From positions 1-37,963 of the forward strand of contig CAZZWS010000010.1 of NCBI GenBank assembly GCA_964657795.1: a stretch of 37,963 nt of DNA, in the 5' to 3' direction. Numbering within the stretch: the stretch's first letter is position 1; the number at the start of each line of letters is the position of its first letter. Below, piece after piece: positions 16,217 to 22,949 of this stretch. Both the position numbers and the translations under genes were made by a program. The DNA is from CAHJXF01 sp964657795. Lineage in GTDB: Bacteria > Pseudomonadota > Gammaproteobacteria > Burkholderiales > Burkholderiaceae_D. The notes under the pieces are model-generated. The model did not search any database. It was not told where the DNA came from and was given only the letters and a program-made list of their open reading frames with translations.

Positions 16217-17529
16217 TGTCACCGACGGCTCTGGCGTTGCGGCTGTCCTGCCGCGACGGGCAATTGTGGATCGAAGACGTGGCGCTCGCCACGCTCGCCG
16301 AGCGCTTCGGCACTCCTCTCTTCGTCTACTCGAAAACCGCCCTGGCTGCGGCCTACGCCCGCTACGCGGATCCGCTGCGCGCTCGACTCGATCGTGGCGA
16401 GGCGATGGTCTGCTATGCGGTCAAGGCCAATTCCAACCTCGCTGTTCTCCAGGTGTTCGCGCAGGCGGGCGCCGGTTTCGACATCGTGTCCGGTGGCGAG
16501 CTCGAACGGGTCCTCGCGGCGGGTGGTGAGCCGTCACGCGTCATCTTCTCCGGTGTCGGCAAGACCCGCGACGAGATGCGCCGCGCGCTGGAAGTCGGCA
16601 TCGGGTGCTTCAACGTCGAGTCCACCTCGGAAGCGCGACAGCTCAATGAAGTCGCCGGGCAGCTTGGCAAGAGCGCGCCGGTGTCGTTGCGCATCAATCC
16701 CGATGTGGATGCGAAAACCCATCCCTACATCGCGACCGGGCTGAAGGAGAGCAAGTTCGGCATCGCGTACGCGGAGGCGATCGACGCCTATCGAAGCGTC
16801 TCCGCGATGCCGGCGCTCGTCGTCGTCGGCGTGGATTGCCACATCGGTTCGCAACTGCTGGACGACGGTCCGTTGCTGGACGCGCTCGACAAGCTGCTGG
16901 ATCTCATCGATCGGCTCGCTGCGGAAGGCATCGAGATCAGACATCTCGACCTCGGCGGGGGCGTCGGCATCCGCTACGGCGATGAGGACGACGACGCGTC
17001 CATCGATGTCGCGGACTATCTGCGCAAGGTCTTCGTGCGCGTCGACGCGTGGCAGACCGAACGCGGTCGCAGCGACCGGCCTCTCAAACTGCTCTTCGAG
17101 CCGGGACGCTCTCTCGTCGGCAACGCCGGCGTCCTGTTGACGCGGACGCTGGTCCTGAAGCCCGGCGCTACGAAGAACTTCGCCGTCGTCGACGCGGCGA
17201 TGAACGACCTGCTGCGCCCCTCCCTCTACGACGCCTGGCACGAGGTCGTGCCGGTCACCGAAGCGTCGGACGCCTCGCCGACGACCTGGGACATCGTCGG
17301 GCCGATCTGCGAATCCGGCGACTGGCTCGCCCACGCCCGCGATCTCGTCCTCGCCGAAGGCGACCTGCTGGCTTTCCTGTCAGCGGGCGCGTACGGCATG
17401 GCGATGGCGTCCAACTACAACACGCGGCCGCGCGCCGCCGAAGTGCTGGTGCACGGAGCGGCGTCGCACCTCGCCCGGGAGCGCGAGACGGTCGCGTCGC
17501 TGTTCGCCGACGAGCGCCTCATCGGTTAG
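16213..17529 (+). CDS. lysA: Diaminopimelate decarboxylase
   Basis: A 438-aa PLP enzyme making L-lysine from meso-diaminopimelate, the last step of lysine synthesis. The PLP Lys71 lies in CYAVKANSNLAVL. HIGSQL, DLGGGVGIRY and FEPGRSLVGNAGVLLT form the barrel and phosphate site. CESGDWLAHARDL carries the active-site Cys from the C-terminal beta domain, and SAGAYGMAMASNYNTRP closes the site. Two adjacent ATG codons (16213, 16216) are possible; the first overlaps the lptM stop. Confidence 0.97.
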   Translation: MMSPTALALRLSCRDGQLWIEDVALATLAERFGTPLFVYSKTALAAAYARYADPLRARLDRGEAMVCYAVKANSNLAVLQVFAQAGAGFDIVSGGELERVLAAGGEPSRVIFSGVGKTRDEMRRALEVGIGCFNVESTSEARQLNEVAGQLGKSAPVSLRINPDVDAKTHPYIATGLKESKFGIAYAEAIDAYRSVSAMPALVVVGVDCHIGSQLLDDGPLLDALDKLLDLIDRLAAEGIEIRHLDLGGGVGIRYGDEDDDASIDVADYLRKVFVRVDAWQTERGRSDRPLKLLFEPGRSLVGNAGVLLTRTLVLKPGATKNFAVVDAAMNDLLRPSLYDAWHEVVPVTEASDASPTTWDIVGPICESGDWLAHARDLVLAEGDLLAFLSAGAYGMAMASNYNTRPRAAEVLVHGAASHLARERETVASLFADERLIG

Positions 17530-17549
17530 TGCTGGACGGGCACCGGGCG

Positions 17550-17576
17550 AAAAAAAGGGCCCGCAGAGGGGCCCTT
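17550..17576 (-). terminator. Rho-independent terminator of rpoH
   Basis: On the minus strand AAGGGCCC, loop CTCTGC, GGGCCCTT, then a run of T (complement of A at 17550-17556). It lies 19 bp past the rpoH stop. The plus strand lacks a T-run, so it serves rpoH rather than lysA. Confidence 0.9.
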
Positions 17577-17595
17577 CGATCGAGGCGACACCGGC

Positions 17596-18525
17596 CTACT
17601 GATAAGCCACCAGCGCCGACTTCATCTTCTTCATCGCGGCGACTTCGATCTGCCGGATGCGCTCGGCGGAGACACCGAATTCGCCGGCGAGGTCGTGCAG
17701 GGTCGCGCTGCCGACCTTGCCATCCGGATCTTCGGCGAGCCAGCGTGCTTCCACGATCCGCCGGCTGCGCGGGTCGAGCTTGTCGAGCGCGGCAGAGATG
17801 CCGTCCGTCTGCATGCGATCGCGACGCTGCACCTCGAGAACCTGCGTCGGCTCGTTGCTCTCGTCCTTCAGGTAGGCAATGGGCGCGAATTCTTCCTCGC
17901 CGTCGTCGATCTGCCCTTCGAGCGCGATGTCGCCGCCCGACAGGCGCGTCTCCATCTCGATGACTTCCTCGCGCTTGACGTTGAGCTCCTTCGCCAGCGC
18001 ATCCACCTCGGCCGGCGTGAACGTCGCGATGCCGGTCTTGTGCGAGCGCAGGTTGAAGAACAGCTTGCGCTGGGCCTTGGTCGTCGCGACCTTGACCAGA
18101 CGCCAGTTCTTCAGGATGTACTCGTGCATCTCGGCCTTGATCCAGTGCATCGCGAACGACACGAGGCGAACGCCGCGCTCCGGATCGAAGCGCTTGACGG
18201 CCTTCATCAGCCCGACGTTGCCCTCCTGGATCAGATCGCCATGCGGCAATCCGTAGCCCAGATAGCCACGCGCGATCGAGACCACGAGCCGCAGATGCGA
18301 CAGCACCAGCCGCCGCGCCGCCTCGAGGTCTTCGCTGTCGCGATAACGGACCGCGTAGTCGTGCTCCTCCTCGGCGGTCAGCAACGGTAGGCGATTGACC
18401 GCCTGGATGTACGAATCGATCGTTCCGAGCGCGCCCGGATTGGCGACCGCCATCATCAGGTTGCCGGCGTGCGCCGTTCCCGTGCGACCGAAACCCCAAT
18501 CCTTCGACAATGCCAGATCAGCCAT
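17596..18525 (-). CDS. rpoH: Heat-shock sigma factor RpoH (sigma-32)
   Basis: A 309-aa sigma-70-family factor directing RNA polymerase to heat-shock promoters. Region 2 is ARRLVLSHLRLVVSIARGYL, then YGLPHGDLIQEGNVGLMKAV and VSFAMHWIKAEMHEYIL. The RpoH box QRKLFFNLRSHK identifies it as sigma-32. Region 4 ends in LAGEFGVSAERIRQIEVAAM. The ATG at 18525 has AAGGAAAA at correct spacing, and the longer open frame upstream runs through the operator, so it was rejected. A perfect CIRCE lies 23 bp upstream, predicting repression by HrcA. A terminator follows. Confidence 0.97.
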   Translation of the reverse strand: MADLALSKDWGFGRTGTAHAGNLMMAVANPGALGTIDSYIQAVNRLPLLTAEEEHDYAVRYRDSEDLEAARRLVLSHLRLVVSIARGYLGYGLPHGDLIQEGNVGLMKAVKRFDPERGVRLVSFAMHWIKAEMHEYILKNWRLVKVATTKAQRKLFFNLRSHKTGIATFTPAEVDALAKELNVKREEVIEMETRLSGGDIALEGQIDDGEEEFAPIAYLKDESNEPTQVLEVQRRDRMQTDGISAALDKLDPRSRRIVEARWLAEDPDGKVGSATLHDLAGEFGVSAERIRQIEVAAMKKMKSALVAYQ

Positions 18526-18545
18526 GTGATTTTCCTTTCGCCGCC

Positions 18546-18575
18546 ATTTTAGCACTCGCACGTGAAGAGTGCTAA
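18546..18575 (-). promoter_or_regulatory. CIRCE operator (HrcA site) overlapping a putative rpoH promoter
   Basis: A perfect TTAGCACTC - N9 - GAGTGCTAA spans 18549-18575, the exact CIRCE consensus bound by the repressor HrcA. Read on the rpoH strand, a promoter can be drawn inside it: TTAGCA (18570-18575), 18-bp spacer, TAAAAT (18546-18551; five of six). Bound HrcA would therefore cover the promoter. The leader would be about 15 nt and holds the AAGGA Shine-Dalgarno. The operator is seen directly; repression is inferred. Confidence 0.93.
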
Positions 18576-18621
18576 CTTCAGACCACGTCGCCGCTCGATA
18601 GTTCTCGCGCTCAGACCGCAA

Positions 18622-19521
18622 TCAACGCGATTGCCGCTGCCTATCGGAACGATGTCCCACGGCAACGCCCGCGAGCAGCAACAACAGGCAACCGACCGAC
18701 GCTTCCCCAATCGCCTTGCCAATGGTGAAACGCACGACGACCGCGATCGGTTTCATTCCGGCCGCGTCGATTTCTGTCACTTGATCACCGATCAACAGAC
18801 AGGCGGCGTAACTGACCGCGGCCGCCACGATCACCAGGCAGACGGCGACGATCACCACGGCCGCTGCCACGGTCGGCATCTGGCCTGGGTCGGGTGTCGT
18901 CAGTGCCCGGCCGAACAGGACGTATGCGCAAAACAGGACCAGTCCCAGGGCGGCGATCGACCCCGCCAGCCAGCCGGCACCGAATCGTGACCACATCGCG
19001 GCCGTGCGATCCAGCGATCGAGCCCAGGCCTCATCAAAGCGAACGCTGTCGACCAGCGCGAGGGCGCTGATCGCATCGCGCATGGCAACCGCCTCGGTGA
19101 CGAACGAAGGTCCGTCGCCATGCAGGGTGACCGTCCAGACGTCCGGGAGCGGGTTGCGGCCGTCGGTCGGAGCGGGTATTCCCGCGGCTACCAAGGTGGC
19201 GAGCGCTTCTTCCTTGGGCCGCAACGTGGCGGTGGACACGTCCGGCAAGGCCATCAAGCCGGGCCCGATCGCTTCGACGTCGCTGCGCGCGGCGTTGGGA
19301 CGCACGAAGACGAGAACGGGACTGGCCACGAACGCCTGGCGCAGCGCTACGGGGACAGCCGCTCCGGCACCGAGCAACGACGTCCCGATGACCAGCACGA
19401 CGATCGTCGCGACCAGGGCCGCCAGCACCATGCCGAACCGGGCCGCGACGAGGGCGCCGGCGGCGCGCAAGGCGGAGCCGACCATGGATGGCGAACGCGG
19501 CGGAGCATCGAAGCGGGTCAT
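18622..19521 (-). CDS. ftsX: FtsX-like membrane protein lacking the FtsE-coupling segment
   Basis: A 299-aa protein with FtsX topology: a membrane helix (about 28-50), a periplasmic domain (51-180) and three further helices (about 183-203, 217-244, 270-290). The periplasmic part retains FtsX marks: PKEEALATL, NPLPDVWTVTL (123-133) and VDSVRFDEAWARSLD. In ordinary FtsX the TM2-TM3 loop carries a basic helix ending in KLVGAT...PFL that docks on the ATPase FtsE. Here that loop is about 13 residues (GRALTTPDPGQMP) and the motif is absent. No ftsE lies next to it, although ftsE-ftsX is the usual pair between ftsY and rpoH. Probably an FtsX that has lost ATPase coupling. No Shine-Dalgarno is clear. 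Confidence 0.75.
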   Translation of the reverse strand: MTRFDAPPRSPSMVGSALRAAGALVAARFGMVLAALVATIVVLVIGTSLLGAGAAVPVALRQAFVASPVLVFVRPNAARSDVEAIGPGLMALPDVSTATLRPKEEALATLVAAGIPAPTDGRNPLPDVWTVTLHGDGPSFVTEAVAMRDAISALALVDSVRFDEAWARSLDRTAAMWSRFGAGWLAGSIAALGLVLFCAYVLFGRALTTPDPGQMPTVAAAVVIVAVCLVIVAAAVSYAACLLIGDQVTEIDAAGMKPIAVVVRFTIGKAIGEASVGCLLLLLAGVAVGHRSDRQRQSR

Positions 19522-19560
19522 GTCTTAAAAGGGAAATCGGGGCAGGGATGAAGACGCATC

Positions 19561-19566
19561 TACAAT
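19561..19566 (+). promoter_or_regulatory. Possible -10 for the thioredoxin-like gene
   Basis: TACAAT, five of six matches, 47 bp before the ATG at 19614. No matching -35 was found. Weak. Confidence 0.25.
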
Positions 19567-19613
19567 GATCACACAGCGCGGGTCGCCGACGCGCTCGTGC
19601 CAGACTGCATCCC

Positions 19614-20012
19614 ATGCCCGCGAACGACGATCTCCCCACGCGCACGCTGGCCGACTCACCGAGCGGCGGTCGCCTCGTCGTCGCGTTCTGTGCCGCCTGG
19701 TGCAATACCTGCGACGATTTCCGCAAGACCTTCGACAGCCTCGCGGCGACCCGCCGAGGCATGCGTTTCCGGTGGCTCGACATCGAGGACGACGCCGACC
19801 TCGTCGGTGACATCGACATCGAGAATTTCCCGACGGTCGCCGTATTCGACGACGATCGGTTGCTGCACTTCGGCGTGTCGTTGCCGCAGCGCGCGATCGT
19901 CGCCCGATTGCTCGATTCGCTGGACGCGTCGAGTTGCGCAATCACCGGCCACGAGGCCGTGACCGGGCTGCCGCAGCGGCTCGATGCGGCCCGGCCCGGA
20001 CTAATCGCCTAG
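19614..20012 (+). CDS. Thioredoxin-fold protein with WCNTC motif
   Basis: A 132-aa protein with the thioredoxin core: a strand VVAFCAAWCNTC with redox pair Cys30/Cys33, a long helix, and NFPTVAVFDD with the cis-Pro (Pro73). No signal peptide or membrane helix is visible, so it is probably a cytoplasmic thiol reductase or thioredoxin-like helper. It sits on the opposite strand between ftsX and ftsY, where ftsE is often found. Its 3' end overlaps the end of ftsY by 12 bp, tail to tail. Substrate unknown. Confidence 0.8.
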   Translation: MPANDDLPTRTLADSPSGGRLVVAFCAAWCNTCDDFRKTFDSLAATRRGMRFRWLDIEDDADLVGDIDIENFPTVAVFDDDRLLHFGVSLPQRAIVARLLDSLDASSCAITGHEAVTGLPQRLDAARPGLIA

Positions 20013-21071
20013 CAGCGCGGTGACGAACTGCGCGGCGACGAAGGGTTGCAGATCGTCGAGCCCCTCTCCCACTCCGATGAAGTAGACCGGCAACGGCACC
20101 GAGTCCTTGCGCAGCAGCGCGATGGCGGCGAGCACGCCGCCCTTCGCGGTGCCGTCGAGCTTCGTGACGATCAGGCCGGTCAGCCCGACCGCCGCATCGA
20201 ACGCGCGGACCTGGGCGATCGCGTTCTGCCCGGTGTTGCCATCGATGACGAGCAGGATCTCGCGTGGCTGCGGGGTACCGGCCAGGGCCGGCGCCTTGCC
20301 GATCACCCGCTTCACCTTCTTCAGCTCGTCCATCAGATGCAACTGCGTCTGCAGCCGGCCGGCGGTGTCCGCGACGAGCACGTCGATACCGCGTGCGGCG
20401 GCGGATGCCACCGCATCGAAGACGACCGCAGCCGGATCGCCCGATTGCTGGGTCACGACCAACACACCGTTGCGCTCGCCCCAGGCGACGAGCTGCTCGC
20501 GAGCCGCGGCCCGGAACGTGTCGCCCGCGGCCAGCATGACGGTACGTCCCTGGCCCTGCAGGAACTTGGCGAGCTTGCCGATGGAAGTCGTCTTGCCCGC
20601 GCCGTTGACGCCGACCATCATCACGACCGCCGGCATCTTCGCCGTGCCCGGAAGCGGCGCGACGTCGAACGCCTTTTCGAGCGGGCGCAGCAGATCGGTC
20701 ATCAGGCGGGCGAGCGCAGCCTTCAATTGCTGGGCGTCGTCGATCGCCTCTCGCCGCGCGGCGGCGCGGAGCTGCGTGATCAGGTGCGTCGTCGCTTCGA
20801 CGCCCGCGTCGGCCAGCAGCAAGGCGGACTCCAGCTCCTCGAAAAGGGCTTCGTCGACCTTGGCGCCGACGAACAGCGTGGTGATGCCCGTCCCGGTCTT
20901 GGCCAACCCGGTCTTGAGACGGTCCAGCCATGAGCGGCGGGTCGGAGCCTCGGGTCGCAGGGCATCCGGCTCGGCGGGGCGGACGTCGGGCGATGCGACC
21001 GGTTCCGCTGCCGCGAGGGCGTCGGGCACGTCGGCGACCGGAACATCCGATCGCTTCCAGAATTTGAGCAT
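20001..21071 (-). CDS. ftsY: Signal recognition particle receptor FtsY
   Basis: A 356-aa SRP GTPase that docks ribosome-SRP complexes at the membrane for co-translational insertion. A short basic, Pro/Ala-rich A region (about 1-48) is followed by the N domain (LFEELESALLLADAGVE) and the G domain. G1 is GVNGAGKTT (154-162), then GDTFRAAAREQL, DTAGR and TKLDGTAKGG. The A domain is much shorter than in E. coli, as is common outside enterics. The ATG at 21071 was chosen as MLKFWKR, typical of FtsY starts in this group. Confidence 0.97.
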   Translation of the reverse strand: MLKFWKRSDVPVADVPDALAAAEPVASPDVRPAEPDALRPEAPTRRSWLDRLKTGLAKTGTGITTLFVGAKVDEALFEELESALLLADAGVEATTHLITQLRAAARREAIDDAQQLKAALARLMTDLLRPLEKAFDVAPLPGTAKMPAVVMMVGVNGAGKTTSIGKLAKFLQGQGRTVMLAAGDTFRAAAREQLVAWGERNGVLVVTQQSGDPAAVVFDAVASAAARGIDVLVADTAGRLQTQLHLMDELKKVKRVIGKAPALAGTPQPREILLVIDGNTGQNAIAQVRAFDAAVGLTGLIVTKLDGTAKGGVLAAIALLRKDSVPLPVYFIGVGEGLDDLQPFVAAQFVTALLGD

Positions 21072-21229
21072 GGGTGATGGACCAGGATGCCGGCGTGGCG
21101 GACGTCGATCAACGGGCAGGAAAGCGAGGCGTTGATCCGTCGAGGCGCGTTGGGCGCGACCTTGGAAAGACGCTTGATCTTAACATCCGGGTCTGGACCA
21201 GCCAGCAACCAGCGAAAGGATCGGCTCGC

Positions 21230-21871
21230 GTGAAACCCCGTGGCAGGAACACCTCGACCGCAGCAACGGTGCGGAAACCGCGACGGGCGATTCGCATCAT
21301 CGGGGGCCGTTGGAAACGGACGCTGTTGCCGGTCGTGGATGCGGCCGGCTTGCGGCCCACGCCCGACCGCGTCCGCGAGACCCTGTTCAACTGGCTGGCC
21401 CATGCCTGCGGCGGGGACCTCGCAGGCCGTTCCGCCATCGACCTCTTCGCGGGATCGGGCGCGCTCGGGATCGAGGCCGCCTCGCGTGGCGCCGCACCGG
21501 TGGTGCTGGTCGAGGGCGACGCCGACGCGGTCGAAGCGCTGCGCGCGGTGATCGAACGCCTCGAGGCCGAAGCGTTCACCGTCCTCGCGGGCGACGCCCT
21601 GCGCCACGGCGCGCGCCTGGCGCGCGAGGGGCGGCACTTCGACATCGTCTTCCTCGATCCACCGTTCTCGTCGGACCTCCTCGTCTCGGCGCTGTCCATC
21701 GCGCAGACGCTGTGCGCGGCTGGCGGCTACGTGTACGCCGAAGCCGCCCATCCTCTGACACCGGCTATGCTGGACGCAGCAGGACTCCATCTTTACCGCT
21801 CGGACAAAGCGGGAGACGTGTTCTATCATCTGCTGCAATGCAAAATAATAGAGGAGGAGACGTCATGCTAG
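21230..21871 (+). CDS. rsmD: 16S rRNA (guanine966-N2)-methyltransferase RsmD
   Basis: A 213-aa SAM-dependent enzyme that methylates G966 of 16S rRNA. RIIGGRWKRTLLPV and LRPTPDRVRETLFNWL are the N-terminal family blocks. AIDLFAGSGALGIEAASRGA is the SAM loop and FLDPPF the catalytic DPPF/Y motif. The frame is open upstream to 21074, but I take GTG at 21230: AAAGGA lies 9 bases before it and homology begins shortly after. The stop overlaps coaD by 7 bp (ATGCTAG), implying coupled translation. Confidence 0.94.
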   Translation: MKPRGRNTSTAATVRKPRRAIRIIGGRWKRTLLPVVDAAGLRPTPDRVRETLFNWLAHACGGDLAGRSAIDLFAGSGALGIEAASRGAAPVVLVEGDADAVEALRAVIERLEAEAFTVLAGDALRHGARLAREGRHFDIVFLDPPFSSDLLVSALSIAQTLCAAGGYVYAEAAHPLTPAMLDAAGLHLYRSDKAGDVFYHLLQCKIIEEETSC

Positions 21872-22353
21872 TGGCCGTCTACCCGGGGACTTTCGATCCC
21901 CTGACGCGCGGGCACGAAGATCTGGTGCGGCGCGCGTCGCAGCTTTGCCAGCGCCTCATCGTCGGCGTGGCCGACTCGCGCAACAAGAAGCCCTTCTTCA
22001 GTCTCGAAGAGCGCGTCGACATCGCCAAGGAAGTGCTGTCGCACTACCCGAACGTGACGGTCTGCGGTTTTTCCGGGCTGCTCAAGCACTTCGTCGAGGA
22101 GCACGAGGCGACGGTCATCATCCGCGGGCTGCGTGCCGTGTCCGACTTCGAGTTCGAATTCCAGATGGCCGGCATGAACCGCTATCAGATGCCCTCGGTG
22201 GAGACCGTCTTCCTGACGCCGTCCGACCAGTACATGTTCATCTCCGGCACCATCGTGCGCGAGATCGCGCTGCTCGGCGGCGACGTGTCCAAGTTCACGT
22301 TCCCGTCGGTCGAGAAGTGGTTGAAGGAGAAGGTGCGCCACGCGCCCGCGTGA
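21865..22353 (+). CDS. coaD: Phosphopantetheine adenylyltransferase
   Basis: A 162-aa enzyme that adenylates 4'-phosphopantetheine in coenzyme A synthesis. The nucleotidyltransferase signature YPGTFDPLTRGHEDL supplies the T/HxGH-type ATP site. RGLRAVSDFEFEFQMAGMNR and FISGTIVREIA (ISSTxVRE-type) are the other hallmarks. A strong Shine-Dalgarno (GGAGGAG, then five bases) precedes the ATG. Length is exactly that of the family. Confidence 0.97.
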   Translation: MLVAVYPGTFDPLTRGHEDLVRRASQLCQRLIVGVADSRNKKPFFSLEERVDIAKEVLSHYPNVTVCGFSGLLKHFVEEHEATVIIRGLRAVSDFEFEFQMAGMNRYQMPSVETVFLTPSDQYMFISGTIVREIALLGGDVSKFTFPSVEKWLKEKVRHAPA

Positions 22354-22394
22354 CGCACGGGCCGTGACCTCGCGGTCCGGCCCCGGAGGCCACC

Positions 22395-22667
22395 ATGGCA
22401 CTCATCATCACCGACCAGTGCATCAACTGCGACGTCTGCGAGCCCGAGTGCCCCAACGGGGCGATCTCGATGGGTCCGGAGATCTACGAGATCGACCCGC
22501 GGAAGTGCACGGAGTGCGTCGGACACTTCGCCGAGCCGCAATGTCAGGTCGTGTGTCCCGTCGAGTGCATTCCGTTCGACCCGATGTGGCGCGAAAGCAA
22601 CGACGAGCTGTTGGCGAAATATCAACTTCTGCAGCGCGAGAAAAGCGCTTCGGAATCAGCTATTTGA
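22395..22667 (+). CDS. 2[4Fe-4S] ferredoxin of the YfhL/Alvin type
   Basis: A 90-aa small electron carrier. Two cluster motifs are present: CINCDVCEPECP, and the second with an insertion, CTECVGHFAEPQCQVVCP, which is diagnostic of the Allochromatium-type bacterial ferredoxins. A charged C-terminal helix extends past the second cluster. GGAGG precedes the ATG by five bases. It follows coaD by 41 bp, as in many betaproteobacteria, and probably shares its transcript. Redox partners are unknown. Confidence 0.93.
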   Translation: MALIITDQCINCDVCEPECPNGAISMGPEIYEIDPRKCTECVGHFAEPQCQVVCPVECIPFDPMWRESNDELLAKYQLLQREKSASESAI

Positions 22668-22949
22668 TTTTTTCGCTTTAATCTCGCCTGAATGCCCGAG
22701 TCTAAACGTTGGGTTATTGCGCAAACATCGCACGAAGGCATCGATTCGTGCGGTCGACCATGCACAGTCGAATGATCGCAGGACTCGGCCGGATCGTCGG
22801 AGGTCTGCTCGATCGAACGACTGGGCTTCCTTCACGACCAGAAAGGCACGACGGTCGTGAGGTCCGTAAAGACATTCAGCGAGCTTCGACAGACCGTCGG
22901 CGAGCAATCCGGCGCGCATCATCCGGCGTCGCGTTCCGTGCCGTGACGG
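22668..22949. other. Intergenic region between ferredoxin and TPR-HD-GYP gene
   Basis: 282 bp between convergent genes. The first part is AT-rich with TTTTTT. CACGACC and GGTCGTG form an inverted repeat around 22833-22860, without a T-run. A minus-strand frame of 88 codons (22656-22922) crosses most of it but resembles no family I know and has mixed third-position composition. I do not call it a gene. Confidence 0.4.

Noticed and set aside
18526..18621. Upstream extension of the rpoH frame
   Set aside because: It would run through the CIRCE operator and promoter, and a good Shine-Dalgarno serves the ATG at 18525.
22656..22922. 88-codon minus-strand frame after the TPR-HD-GYP gene
   Set aside because: No recognisable family, mixed codon positions, no good Shine-Dalgarno, and it runs into the ferredoxin stop on the other strand. 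Left as intergenic.
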